The notes: generated by a model from the letters alone, not told the origin. Positions 1 through 6,923 are shown, numbered from the stretch's first letter. The stretch is 35,638 nt of DNA from Burkholderiales bacterium (GCA_020845855.1 JADLEZ010000333.1:1-35638); one strand, 5' to 3'. Made by a program: numbers and translations.

Positions 1-122
1 CGTCGGGGCCGCGCACGTGCAATGTAGGGATCGCGGCTTAACTCGTCCTTAACGGCCCCAGGCGAAACGCGGGCGCGTGGCGAAGCGATCGCTGCGCATC
101 GAGCGCAGCGGCGATCGCGAAT
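1..122. other. Host chromosome left of the prophage, no gene seen
   Basis: This GC-rich stretch carries no convincing reading frame. Before insertion it was continuous with position 35512 onward, so it is the region just downstream of the leftward host gene at the other end of the window. Its only clear structure is the hairpin at 85-118. Confidence 0.7.
85..118 (-). terminator. Probable host-gene terminator hairpin, separated from its gene by the prophage
   Basis: GCGATCGC (85-92) pairs with GCGATCGC (111-118), and TGCGC (93-97) pairs with GCGCA (103-107) around a 5-nt loop, leaving a 3-nt bulge. In the uninterrupted chromosome it would lie within about 15 bases of the stop codon of the leftward host gene now at 35521. 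There is no strong U-tract, so terminator function is inferred from position and stem strength only. Confidence 0.45.
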
Positions 123-127
123 GCTGC
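123..127. repeat. Left copy of 5-bp target-site duplication (GCTGC)
   Basis: GCTGC directly precedes the TGT terminus at 128 and is repeated immediately after the ACA terminus at 35512-35516. Mu-family transposition creates 5-bp duplications, so this fixes the insertion point. Confidence 0.93.
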
Positions 128-290
128 TGTGGGTTAGCGAACGCTTTGAGACATAAATGGTGCGAACAAACAGGCGAAAAACCGCGCCAACTCCGCGACT
201 TAACGCGGGTTCCGAACGGTCGTTCGATATGAGACTTATTTTGCGATTCCGGGCCGTTCGGCCAGGATTTTGCGCGCGCTTTGAGACATT
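128..290 (+). other. Prophage left end with three candidate transposase-binding sites
   Basis: L1 is GCGAACGCTTTGAGACAT at 137-154. L3 is TTTTGCGCGCGCTTTGAGAC at 268-287. A weaker L2 lies around 219-236, sharing the GAGAC core. All are in the same orientation. Near-identical motifs occur inverted at the right end. Three sites within about 160 bases, with the first close to the terminus, resembles the L1-L2-L3 layout of Mu bound by MuA. The stretch is otherwise non-coding. Binding itself is inferred. Confidence 0.8.
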
Positions 291-291
291 G

Positions 292-867
292 CTAATGCAT
301 CGTGGCGCGGACCTCGTCAGTCACGTCCGCTAATTGCTTGTTGGCGATGTGCTTGTTCCATAGGGTGGCGACCTGTTCCTCACTTCCGGAAACCACCTTT
401 CCATCCGGCGCCATCACCGCATAGTTGATCACCAGGGCGGAAAACGCATTCTTCGCGCGGAACTTGATGGCGACCGCGCCTTCCTGGGTGACGACTACCT
501 TCGCCAAATCCACCGACGCGGGGTCATTCGCCCCCTTCTTGATCGCCTGGGCCAAGAGCGCAGCACGTGGCGTGGCGGTGCGGACCTTCGCGTTGAACTC
601 GGCGTCTGCGGCAGCCGCGGCATCTTCTGCCTTGCGTTTCTCAGGCGTCAAGCCCGCGCGCCGCGCCGCCTCTGCCTGGACCTGCTCTTCACGACGTTGC
701 GACGCATTGTGACTCTGATAGATGGCCATCACCGTCGCAAGCACCACGAACACGACCGCCATTTTTGCCGCTCGGCTCGTCCTCTTCACCTTGGCCCCGC
801 AGTTGGGGCACGCGTCGGCCTTCGTGCTCATCTGAGCCTTGCATTCCTTGCACTCCATCATGGCCAC
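292..867 (-). CDS. Zinc-ribbon single-pass membrane protein, left-end cargo gene
   Basis: This 191-aa protein begins with a four-Cys zinc ribbon (CKEC at 6-9, CPNC at 20-23), then a basic stretch and one hydrophobic segment around residues 34-49. The rest is an alanine- and lysine-rich region and a mixed C-terminal domain ending near residue 190. It is predicted to be anchored in the inner membrane with the ribbon on the cytoplasmic side. A GTG start at 867 is chosen because AAGGAG lies 10 bases upstream; ATG codons at 861 and 858 are alternatives. The gene lies on the repressor strand, between repressor and left end, and its stop is two bases from the L3 site. That is the usual place for a lysogen-expressed accessory gene. 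Similar zinc-ribbon/TM proteins occur in bacterial chromosomes; the function here is unknown. Confidence 0.8.
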   Translation of the reverse strand: MAMMECKECKAQMSTKADACPNCGAKVKRTSRAAKMAVVFVVLATVMAIYQSHNASQRREEQVQAEAARRAGLTPEKRKAEDAAAAADAEFNAKVRTATPRAALLAQAIKKGANDPASVDLAKVVVTQEGAVAIKFRAKNAFSALVINYAVMAPDGKVVSGSEEQVATLWNKHIANKQLADVTDEVRATMH

Positions 868-877
868 GATTCAGATG

Positions 878-883
878 CTCCTT
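878..883 (-). promoter_or_regulatory. Shine-Dalgarno AAGGAG supporting the GTG start at 867
   Basis: On the minus strand AAGGAG sits 10 bases ahead of GTG (867-865). The in-frame ATG codons at 861 and 858 are 16 or more bases away, so GTG is preferred. Confidence 0.6.
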
Positions 884-927
884 CTGTTAGAAGTGTGGAT
901 GCCGTCAGCTAGTGCAATGCCATAGAG

Positions 928-1602
928 CTACAGTCGTCGGCCAGCCCAGACGACCCGCCCGACGATCCAGTGATCCGCATCGTCCCACGCGTCGTCCACC
1001 TCGAACGGCTCATAGGCCGGATTTGAGCTGGTGACGCGAACGCGGCGGCCAGCCACGCGCTGCAGGCGCTTGATGGTCATGTGGCCATCGAGCATCAACA
1101 CGTAGATGCCGTCCTGACGCAATTCCTGTGCCGAGCGGTCGACCAGGACCAGGTCGCCGTGTCGGAGTGTGGGCTCCATCGAGTCCCCGTCGACGTAGAC
1201 GACTACGAGTTGCTCGGCGGGAGCGCCGGCCTCCCGCTCCAGCCAGTCGCGCCAGAATCCGGCGCCAACACTTGCGTCCTGCGGCGAATCGGGGCTGCCA
1301 TCGGCGCCGTGTGGATCGAACCGCGGGATCAGTACGAACCCGGCGGGAATTGTGATCGCTCCTAGTCTACGGCCATCGCCGCCCTGTGGAGCCCACCGTT
1401 CTCCACGCCCCGTTAGAAGCCAGGTGGCGTTGATTCCGAGGGCGACAAATGCCCCGATAGCTTCGGCGCCGGGCGCGCTAATGCCGCTTGCGTACTTCTT
1501 GTACGAACCAAGCGGCATGCCAAGCCGCGCAGCCATCGCAGATTGGGACAGCTGCATCTCATCGGTGATCGCCCTAATTCGGGCTGCGATCTCTTCCTTC
1601 AC
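928..1602 (-). CDS. Phage repressor, N-terminal HTH plus C-terminal S24 (LexA/CI-type) peptidase
   Basis: This 224-aa protein is the likely lysogeny repressor. Residues 1-65 form a helix-turn-helix DNA-binding domain (LSQSAMAARLGMPLGSYKKY at 18-37). Residues about 85-220 form an S24 autopeptidase domain with the nucleophile Ser141 in GDSMEPTLRHGD and the general base Lys178 in TIKRL. With both catalytic residues present, RecA-stimulated self-cleavage and SOS induction are plausible, unlike Mu's own ClpX-regulated c repressor. It starts at GTG 1602, inside one arm of the dyad at 1601-1631, suggesting autoregulation. It diverges from the Ner-like gene at 1811 across a roughly 200-base control region, and the zinc-ribbon gene follows it 60 bases downstream on the same strand. 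Confidence 0.93.
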   Translation of the reverse strand: MKEEIAARIRAITDEMQLSQSAMAARLGMPLGSYKKYASGISAPGAEAIGAFVALGINATWLLTGRGERWAPQGGDGRRLGAITIPAGFVLIPRFDPHGADGSPDSPQDASVGAGFWRDWLEREAGAPAEQLVVVYVDGDSMEPTLRHGDLVLVDRSAQELRQDGIYVLMLDGHMTIKRLQRVAGRRVRVTSSNPAYEPFEVDDAWDDADHWIVGRVVWAGRRL

Positions 1603-1631
1603 GCAACAAAATCCAGTCGCTTTTGTTGCGT
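1601..1631. promoter_or_regulatory. Perfect 11-bp dyad, candidate repressor operator
   Basis: ACGCAACAAAA (1601-1611) and TTTTGTTGCGT (1621-1631) are exact reverse complements with a 9-base spacer. One arm covers the repressor GTG start. A matching half-site TTTTGTTGCG recurs at 1739-1748, and an AACAA-G-TTGTT dyad lies at 1715-1725. The set looks like an operator array for the S24 repressor, with the start-codon copy giving autoregulation. Which protein binds is inferred. Confidence 0.7.
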
Positions 1632-1760
1632 TTCGCCTCGCCGAATTTGTGGCGCCGTGGCGTCATGGCATTTCTTTTTTGTTATCAGATACATGCGAGC
1701 TCTCTAAGCCGCTTAACAAGTTGTTGTGCTGGCGTTTCTTTTGTTGCGGTTTTATTGCGT
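1632..1760. promoter_or_regulatory. AT-rich lysis-lysogeny control region
   Basis: This stretch between divergent repressor and Ner-like genes is markedly richer in A+T than the rest of the phage, with runs such as TTTCTTTTTT at 1671-1680. It holds repeated TTTTGTT/AACAA boxes (1677-1683, 1715-1725, 1739-1748). It probably contains the repressor promoter, but no convincing -35/-10 pair could be assigned on the minus strand. In Mu the equivalent region also serves as the transpositional enhancer; that is unproven here. Confidence 0.55.
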
Positions 1761-1803
1761 AGACCTAATTAGGGTTGACATGATCCCTAATTAGGTCTAA
1801 CGT
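1761..1803 (+). promoter_or_regulatory. Early promoter embedded in a perfect 14-bp operator dyad
   Basis: AGACCTAATTAGGG (1761-1774) and CCCTAATTAGGTCT (1785-1798) are exact reverse complements. Each arm also contains the self-palindrome CCTAATTAGG. The 10-base spacer carries a consensus -35 box TTGACA (1775-1780). After 17 bases comes TAACGT (1798-1803), a modest -10. Bound protein would occlude the promoter. Transcription would start at about 1810-1811, essentially at the ATG of the Ner-like gene, implying a leaderless or nearly leaderless message. Confidence 0.72.
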
Positions 1804-1810
1804 TCGCCGC

Positions 1811-2164
1811 ATGCCCCGAAATGAACGTTCGAAAAAACCAGCCGGCAAAACCGACTGGCACAACGCGGACATCGTGTGCGCCCTGCACAAGCAGCGCCTC
1901 ACCCTCCGCAAACTGTCCCTCCTGCACGGCTATACACCGAAGGTTCTCGGGCAGGCTCTTCATAGCCCGTATCCGCGGGCCGAGCGCCTCATCGCCGCCG
2001 CCATCGGCGTGGCGCCCCAGGCCATCTGGCCATCGCGCTACACGGTCGACGGAGCACCGCGAAGCGGGCGCGGCGAGCGGCAACGCCGCGGGCAAGGCCG
2101 GCACCTCGGAGCCTACCGCGCGCCACCGGCCGACGGCAACGTGCAACCACGCGGAGCCGATTGA
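1811..2164 (+). CDS. ner: Ner/Nlp-type DNA-binding early regulator
   Basis: This 117-aa basic protein matches the Ner/Nlp family pattern over residues 15-75. It has a DWHNADIVCALHKQRLTLRKL helix region (positions 15-35), then helix-turn-helix residues through LGQALHSPYPRAERLIAAAI and an IWPSRY end to the domain. Mu Ner represses early and repressor transcription after infection, and this first rightward gene next to the dyad operator is placed for that role. The C-terminal 40 residues after IWPSRY are a low-complexity Arg/Gly tail not needed by the family. No Shine-Dalgarno is visible before ATG 1811, which agrees with leaderless translation from the predicted start point. The gene ends two bases before the next ATG. 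Confidence 0.87.
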   Translation: MPRNERSKKPAGKTDWHNADIVCALHKQRLTLRKLSLLHGYTPKVLGQALHSPYPRAERLIAAAIGVAPQAIWPSRYTVDGAPRSGRGERQRRGQGRHLGAYRAPPADGNVQPRGAD

Positions 2165-2166
2165 CC

Positions 2167-2667
2167 ATGCGCCGCGCCCGCAGCAGCGTCGGCCAGGTCG
2201 AACTCTCGTTCTTCGACGTGCCGGCCGCACCGCAACCAGTGCCGGGCTCACACGATATCAGCGCCGCGGTCCGTGAGTGTCTGGCCGAGGTTCTCGCGCT
2301 CGCGCGCGCCGGCGGCACCGATCGCTACGCGGTCGCCGCCGAAGTCTCGCGGCTATCCGGGCGTGACATGACCAAGAACATGCTCGACCGCTACACCGCG
2401 GCGGACGAGGACAAGCGCTTCCCGCTCGAAGCCCTGCCGGCCCTGGTTGGCGCCACCGGCAATTTTCGCCTCCTCGAACTGGTCGCCGAGGCGTGTGGCT
2501 GCAAGGTGCTCCGCAGCGAGGAAGCGTGGATCACCGAAGTCGGCGCCGCGACACTCCTCGAACGAAGTGTGAGGAGCCGAATCGGGGCGCTGCAGCGGGC
2601 AGTCCCGGATACGGTCCTCGAGCGACTTCTGTCCGAGGTTCTCAAGCGCATCGGGGGCGAGCGATGA
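2167..2667 (+). CDS. Small early regulator-like protein (CII/Cp76-like pattern)
   Basis: This 166-aa protein lies between the Ner-like gene and the transposase, where B3/D3112-type phages also keep a small unknown gene. It looks wholly helical. A central stretch (about residues 66-105) runs from MTKNMLDRYTAADEDKRFPL into a section with a TGN motif and a leucine-rich helix. This resembles the helical core of the CII/Cp76 phage regulator group in pattern only. It shares the ATGA overlap with the transposase gene, indicating translational coupling. TTG at 2161 is a possible in-frame alternative, but ATG 2167 is preferred. Function is not established. Confidence 0.75.
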   Translation: MRRARSSVGQVELSFFDVPAAPQPVPGSHDISAAVRECLAEVLALARAGGTDRYAVAAEVSRLSGRDMTKNMLDRYTAADEDKRFPLEALPALVGATGNFRLLELVAEACGCKVLRSEEAWITEVGAATLLERSVRSRIGALQRAVPDTVLERLLSEVLKRIGGER

Positions 2668-4736
2668 CGAAGGAAGCGGCACCAACGTCACTCATGGAGC
2701 TTGTGGCCGCGCTGGGTATCGACAAATCAAACGTGCTTCGCAGAGCCCGGGCCGGTGGTTGGCGTATCCGCAGGGAGAAGGGAAGGCGAGGGAGGCCGGC
2801 CAATCTGTACGCCCTACGCGATCTTCCATCGGACATCCGCTCCGCCGTCATCGCGCACCGCCTCGCCCAGGCAGCGCCAGCAGCGGCCCCCGCGCCGGCC
2901 CCCGCGCCGGTCCCCGCTGTCGCGACCACAGCCCCGGCCGTGCGCCAGGCCACCGCGCCGGCCGTGCTGCGGGACTGGCAGCGCGCGACGCTCGACGCGC
3001 GGGCGATGATCTGCGCCGAGCTCGACCGCCTCACCGCGATCATGAGTGCCGAGAAGGCGATCTGCCATCTGATTGGCGCCGCCGCCGCCGGCACGCTGGC
3101 CCCTGAGCTGCAGCAGGCGGTCCCCGTTGCCAACGCGCGCGGCGGCGACCTTGGCCATCGGCAGCTCTCGCGTAGCACGCTGTACCGCTGGCTGGCGGCA
3201 CGCCGCGAGGGCAACGCGGCGCTGGCGCCGAAGCCGACCGAGCCGGTGCGCATTCCGGCCTGGGCGCCGCACCTGCTGCAGGTCTATCAACGCCCGCAGA
3301 AGCCCTCCCTGGCATTCGCGGTGGCGCAACTCCCGAAGACCCTGCCGGCGGGCGTCACCGCGCCCTCGTATCACGCCGCGTATCGGTTCCTGGAGCGGAT
3401 GGGCGTCATCGAGCGCCATGCGGGCCGCGTGCTGCCGCGCGAGCTGTCGAAGCAGCGGCCATTCGTACGTCGGGACGCCTCCGAGCTCGACCCTTGCGAC
3501 GTCTACACCGCCGACGGTCACACCTTCGATGCCGAGATCGCGCACCCCGCTCACGGCCGGCCGTTTCGCCCGGAGATCACCAGCGTGGTCGACGTGCACA
3601 CCCGCAAGCTCGTCGGCTGGTCGGTCGGGCTGGCCGAGTCGACCCGGACGGTGGTCGACGCCTGGCGCCACGCGGTCGAATCGCACGGCATCAACGCAAT
3701 CTTCTACGTCGACCGCGGCGCGGGCTTTCGCAACGAGGCGATGGGGAATGAGGCCACCGGCTTCGCGGCACGGCTGGGCGCCACGATCACCCACTCGCTA
3801 CCGTATCGCTCGCAGGCGCGCGGCACGATGGAGCGCTCGCACCAGTCGGTGTGGGTTCGTCTCGCCAAGACGCTCGCGACGTACATCGGCGCCGACATGG
3901 ACCCCGAGGCGAAGCAGCGAGTGTTCCGCATCACGCGCCGTGACGTGAAGGCGGCGGGCGCGTCGCCGTTGCTGTGCGCCTGGCCTCGCTTCGTCGAGTT
4001 GTGCGCGGCCGCCGTCGACGAGTACAACGCGACACCGCACACGGCGCTGCCGAAGCTGCGCGAGAACGACGGCCGCCTGCGGCATCTGACGCCCAACGAA
4101 GCGTGGGCGGCCGCGCAGCAGCGCGGCTGGGAGGCGCATCACGTGGGCCCCGCCGAGGCGGCCGACCTCTTCCGGCCGTACGTCGAGCGAATCGCGCGCC
4201 GCGGCGAGGTCGAGGTCTTCGGCAATCAGTACTTCAGCGCCGATCTCGAGCAGTGGCACGGCGAGAAGGTGCGCGTGGGCTACGACCTGCACAACGCCGA
4301 CCGCGTCTGGGTGCGCAACCTCGACGGCCAGCTCATCACCATCGCCGAGTTCGAGGCCAACAAGCGCGCGTACTTCCCGCAGCCGTTCGTCGAGCGGGCG
4401 CGCGAGAAGCGGGCCGAGGGTCGCGCGCGTCGTCTCGAGGAGCGTCTGGAGGAGGTCCGCCAGGAGCTCGATCCGCCCGCCCTCATCGAGCACCAGGCCG
4501 CGGCCGAGCTGCCGCCGATCGCGGTCCCGGTCGAGGACGACGAGTTTGTCACCAACGTGGTGGAGATTCCGGCGCGCCGGCCGGCCTTCATGCACGACTA
4601 CGGCAAGTACGAATGGCTGCTGGAACACGCCGACCAGGTCGACGACGACGATCGCCGCTGGATCGAGTGGTACCGCACTACGGGAGAGTGGCGCGACCTC
4701 TACGGAGGAGAAGTTTTTAAGGTGGCTGCCCGGTAG
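2664..4736 (+). CDS. A: MuA-type DDE transposase
   Basis: This 690-aa transposase catalyses strand transfer of the phage ends during integration and replicative transposition. Residues 1-65 form the winged-helix Mu DNA-binding domain. An Ala/Pro-rich linker (about 70-95) follows, then a helical end-binding region and the RNase H-like integrase core at about 275-400. The DDE triad is visible as Asp284 (in YTADGH), Asp350 (in FYVDRG) and Glu390 (in GTMERSH), spaced much as in MuA (D269, D336, E392). A Mu C-terminal beta-barrel domain (about 480-560) and a basic helical tail follow; the tail is where MuA contacts MuB and ClpX. ATG 2664 is chosen for its 4-base ATGA overlap with the preceding gene. 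In-frame upstream codons would overlap that gene by about 170 bases and are not needed. Confidence 0.95.
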   Translation: MTKEAAPTSLMELVAALGIDKSNVLRRARAGGWRIRREKGRRGRPANLYALRDLPSDIRSAVIAHRLAQAAPAAAPAPAPAPVPAVATTAPAVRQATAPAVLRDWQRATLDARAMICAELDRLTAIMSAEKAICHLIGAAAAGTLAPELQQAVPVANARGGDLGHRQLSRSTLYRWLAARREGNAALAPKPTEPVRIPAWAPHLLQVYQRPQKPSLAFAVAQLPKTLPAGVTAPSYHAAYRFLERMGVIERHAGRVLPRELSKQRPFVRRDASELDPCDVYTADGHTFDAEIAHPAHGRPFRPEITSVVDVHTRKLVGWSVGLAESTRTVVDAWRHAVESHGINAIFYVDRGAGFRNEAMGNEATGFAARLGATITHSLPYRSQARGTMERSHQSVWVRLAKTLATYIGADMDPEAKQRVFRITRRDVKAAGASPLLCAWPRFVELCAAAVDEYNATPHTALPKLRENDGRLRHLTPNEAWAAAQQRGWEAHHVGPAEAADLFRPYVERIARRGEVEVFGNQYFSADLEQWHGEKVRVGYDLHNADRVWVRNLDGQLITIAEFEANKRAYFPQPFVERAREKRAEGRARRLEERLEEVRQELDPPALIEHQAAAELPPIAVPVEDDEFVTNVVEIPARRPAFMHDYGKYEWLLEHADQVDDDDRRWIEWYRTTGEWRDLYGGEVFKVAAR

Positions 4737-4755
4737 TAGCAGCTACCGAGCAGCC
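4724..4755 (+). terminator. Strong hairpin spanning the transposase stop codon
   Basis: Bases 4724-4736 pair with 4743-4755 (12 of 13 positions, one C-A mismatch) around the loop TAGCAG. The left arm contains the TAG stop of the transposase gene. There is no U-tract, so it may be an attenuator, an RNA-stability element or a translational insulator between the A and B genes rather than a simple terminator. Confidence 0.5.
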
Positions 4756-4799
4756 TGTCAGCAGAGCAGTGCCGCAGTACTGACGATGGGAGTGTAACC

Positions 4800-5540
4800 G
4801 TGAAAAAGCAGTTCGTGCAGACCGGCAATTACAAGCGTTTCCGGGCGGGCATCACCGCCGTGGAGGCCCGCGGCGCGGCGGAGGCGAGCCTCATGCTCGT
4901 CACCAGCCAGGCGGGCTATGGCAAGAGCGCGACGCTCGAATACTGGGCGACGCAGACGCACGCGACGTTCATGCGCGCCAAGGTGCAGTGGACGCCGCGG
5001 TACTTCCTGACCGAGTTGGCCGACCGGCTCGGCGTGTCCTCGAACGGCATCACCAAGGAGGTGTTCTCCGCGGTGTCGCTCGAACTCGCCAAGCACGGCA
5101 CGCCGCTGGTCATCGACGAGATCAATCACTGCCTGGGGCGCGGTGCGGCGGTGCTGGAGGCGATCCGCGACCTTTCCGACCTCACCGAGGTGATCGTGGT
5201 CATCGCCGGCCACGAGGACGTGCAGGGCAAGATCGCGCGCTACCCGCAGATCCGCTCGCGGGTGGCGCAGGTGGTGCGCTTCGAGCCGGCCACGCCGGCG
5301 GACATCCGGCTGCTCGCTGACCAGCTTCTCGACGTGAAGATCGCCGACGATCTCATCGTCGAGATCCAGCGGCAAAGCGCCGGGCGCACGCGCGAGATCA
5401 TGAACGCGCTCGCCCACTGCGAGCAGTTCGCGCAGCGCAACGGCGCCAAGACCCTGAACGCCAAGGACCTCGCCGGCAATCGGCTGGTGTTCGACTGGCA
5501 GCCGCCGCGCGCCGGTGCGCGCGTTCCGGCGGGGGTGTAG
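4800..5540 (+). CDS. B: MuB-type AAA+ ATPase, transposition target selector
   Basis: This 246-aa ATPase would bind target DNA, deliver it to the transposase and confer target immunity. The P-loop is SQAGYGKSAT at residues 36-45 and Walker B is TPLVIDEINH at 101-110. The arginine-rich region (GKIARYPQIRSRVAQVVRF, about 145-163) and C-terminal helical domain fit AAA+ ATPases of the MuB/TniB group. It is shorter than Mu B (312 aa) and lacks an obvious long N-terminal HTH extension, as in the B3/D3112-type relatives. It begins at GTG 4800, with GGGAG at 4789-4793 as a plausible ribosome site, 63 bases after the transposase. The next gene begins three bases after its stop. Confidence 0.93.
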   Translation: MKKQFVQTGNYKRFRAGITAVEARGAAEASLMLVTSQAGYGKSATLEYWATQTHATFMRAKVQWTPRYFLTELADRLGVSSNGITKEVFSAVSLELAKHGTPLVIDEINHCLGRGAAVLEAIRDLSDLTEVIVVIAGHEDVQGKIARYPQIRSRVAQVVRFEPATPADIRLLADQLLDVKIADDLIVEIQRQSAGRTREIMNALAHCEQFAQRNGAKTLNAKDLAGNRLVFDWQPPRAGARVPAGV

Positions 5541-5543
5541 GCC

Positions 5544-6191
5544 GTGGCGCTGCCTCGCGAACAACTCGCGCGACCCTGGCCGTGCCTGCGCGTGCTGCGC
5601 GTCATCGACGGGCTGCAGCAGGTGCAGGAGTTGACCGGCGAACGCTACGTCTGCGTGTGGGCCGATGTCATCCGGGACGAATCCGAAACGTCCACGCGCA
5701 CCTTCAACAACGCCACCAAGACGCTCCTCTCTCGCGGCTACCTCGAGCGCTGTTACTACAGCGGCGAGGACAAGCGCAAGAAGGGCGGCTACCGCATCAC
5801 GCCGGCCGGGCGTGAGGCGCTCGCCACCGAGTGGAGCGGCAAGTCGGGCTCGCGACCGGCGGAGCCGCGCAAGGCGCGCGGCTTGCCCGACATGGCGTGG
5901 TCGGCGATCCGCGTACGGCGCAAGTTCACGGTGGACGAACTCCAGGTGCTGTGCTCGGCGGACCCGATCTTCGTCGCGCGGGACGACCGCTTGCAGCGCA
6001 AGCTGATCCAACGCTACGTGCGTTGGCTCGAGCTCGCCGGGTTCGTGCAGCACCTCACGCACCGAGACGTCTATCTCCTGGTGCGCGACAGCGGCCGCGA
6101 GGCGCCGCTCCTGCGGCAGCGCCGGCGCGAGATGTACGACCCGAACACGCGCACGACGTATCCGGTGGTGACGGGGGCGGGACAGCCATGA
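5544..6191 (+). CDS. Winged-helix early protein, unknown role
   Basis: This 215-aa protein has an N-terminal winged-helix-like segment (about 10-85). It includes ETSTRTFNNATKTLLSRGYL, followed by a basic hairpin and an ITPAGREAL strand-helix typical of MarR/PadR-like wings. A second basic helical region (about 105-175) could be a further HTH. It starts at GTG 5544 three bases after the ATPase gene, so the two are co-transcribed. It overlaps the next gene by ATGA. Its position in the early operon suggests a role in replication control or host takeover, but the family was not recognised. Confidence 0.78.
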   Translation: MALPREQLARPWPCLRVLRVIDGLQQVQELTGERYVCVWADVIRDESETSTRTFNNATKTLLSRGYLERCYYSGEDKRKKGGYRITPAGREALATEWSGKSGSRPAEPRKARGLPDMAWSAIRVRRKFTVDELQVLCSADPIFVARDDRLQRKLIQRYVRWLELAGFVQHLTHRDVYLLVRDSGREAPLLRQRRREMYDPNTRTTYPVVTGAGQP

Positions 6192-6541
6192 TCGACTGGT
6201 TCACTGTCTTGCGCGCGCGGGTGGATGCGACCTCCTGCCAACAGGTGGCCGAGGAACTCGGCTTGTCGCGCACCGCGGTCTCGCTGGTGCTGGGCGGCAA
6301 GTACCCGGCATCGACGGCGCGCATCGCGACCCGCGTGCTGCGCACCTACGACCGCCACCTGTGCCCGTACCTGCAGGAGGAGATCGCCGGCCACGAATGC
6401 CGCCGTTACGCGGCGCGCAAGTTCTCGGCCTCGGCGCCGATGCAGGCGCGGCACTGGCGCGCCTGCCAGGTCTGCCCGCACAACCCGTTCAAGCGCAGCG
6501 ATGCGCCCGTCGTCCAGGAGCCCGTTCATGAAGATGCCTGA
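6188..6541 (+). CDS. HTH protein with C-terminal four-cysteine cluster
   Basis: This 117-aa protein has an N-terminal helix-turn-helix of Xre/LacI type (QQVAEELGLSRTAVSLVLGG at about 17-36). It then carries four cysteines with nearby histidines: HLCPY, HECRRY and CQVCPHNP. The Cys arrangement could bind zinc or an iron-sulphur cluster, suggesting a metal- or redox-responsive regulator. Small proteins of this HTH-plus-CxxC design recur in Mu-like prophages of betaproteobacteria, usually unassigned. It overlaps its upstream neighbour by ATGA and the downstream membrane-protein gene by 14 bases. Confidence 0.8.
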   Translation: MIDWFTVLRARVDATSCQQVAEELGLSRTAVSLVLGGKYPASTARIATRVLRTYDRHLCPYLQEEIAGHECRRYAARKFSASAPMQARHWRACQVCPHNPFKRSDAPVVQEPVHEDA

Positions 6542-6923
6542 TCTCCATCTGCGCCCCACGCCGGCCTACGTCCGCTACGCCCGGCAGGCGCGGGCCGCGG
6601 CGCGGCGCGCCCGGCGCATCGCCTGGTGGCAGGAAAACCGCGATCGGATTAACGCGGTGGCCTACCTCGTTTTGTTGGCGGCGGTCGGCGTGCTCGTGCT
6701 CTTGCTCTGGCAGGCGCAGCAGCGGATGGCCGAGCTCGACGCGCGGGTGCTGCGCCAGGTGGCGCATCAGGAGCAGATCACCGATCTCGTGTTGCGGCTC
6801 GCCCGGCCCACCAACACCGGGCGCTTGTTGATCCGCCTCAACGCCGACGGTAACGACGAGGCGATCGTGCTCCTCGAGCAGATGCGCGAGGTCCTGGTCG
6901 CCGAGCGCGGGGTCGCGCAATGA
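6528..6923 (+). CDS. Small single-pass membrane protein of the early operon
   Basis: This 131-aa protein has a strongly basic N-terminus (residues 1-42), then a hydrophobic segment with VAYLVLLAAVGVLVLLLW (about 44-61) and a charged, helical C-terminal region. The orientation is probably N-in. ATG 6528 is chosen because CAGGAG lies at 6515-6520. It overlaps the neighbouring genes on both sides, by 14 bases and by ATGA. No family was recognised. Membrane proteins in this part of Mu-like phages can be superinfection-exclusion or host-growth-arrest factors, but nothing in the sequence decides that. Confidence 0.72.
   Translation: MKMPDLHLRPTPAYVRYARQARAAARRARRIAWWQENRDRINAVAYLVLLAAVGVLVLLLWQAQQRMAELDARVLRQVAHQEQITDLVLRLARPTNTGRLLIRLNADGNDEAIVLLEQMREVLVAERGVAQ

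Noticed and set aside
20-30. TGT at 24-26 as an alternative left end
   Set aside because: No transposase-site motif follows it within 100 bases and there is no matching duplication at the right end, unlike TGT 128.
2493-2663. Longer N-terminus for the transposase starting at 2493
   Set aside because: It would overlap the preceding gene by 175 bases. The conserved winged helix begins right after ATG 2664, which has an ATGA coupling.
4758-6062. Minus-strand open frame of 434 codons opposite the MuB-type gene
   Set aside because: Shadow of GC-rich coding DNA; no motif, no ribosome site, and it would run against a well-supported operon.
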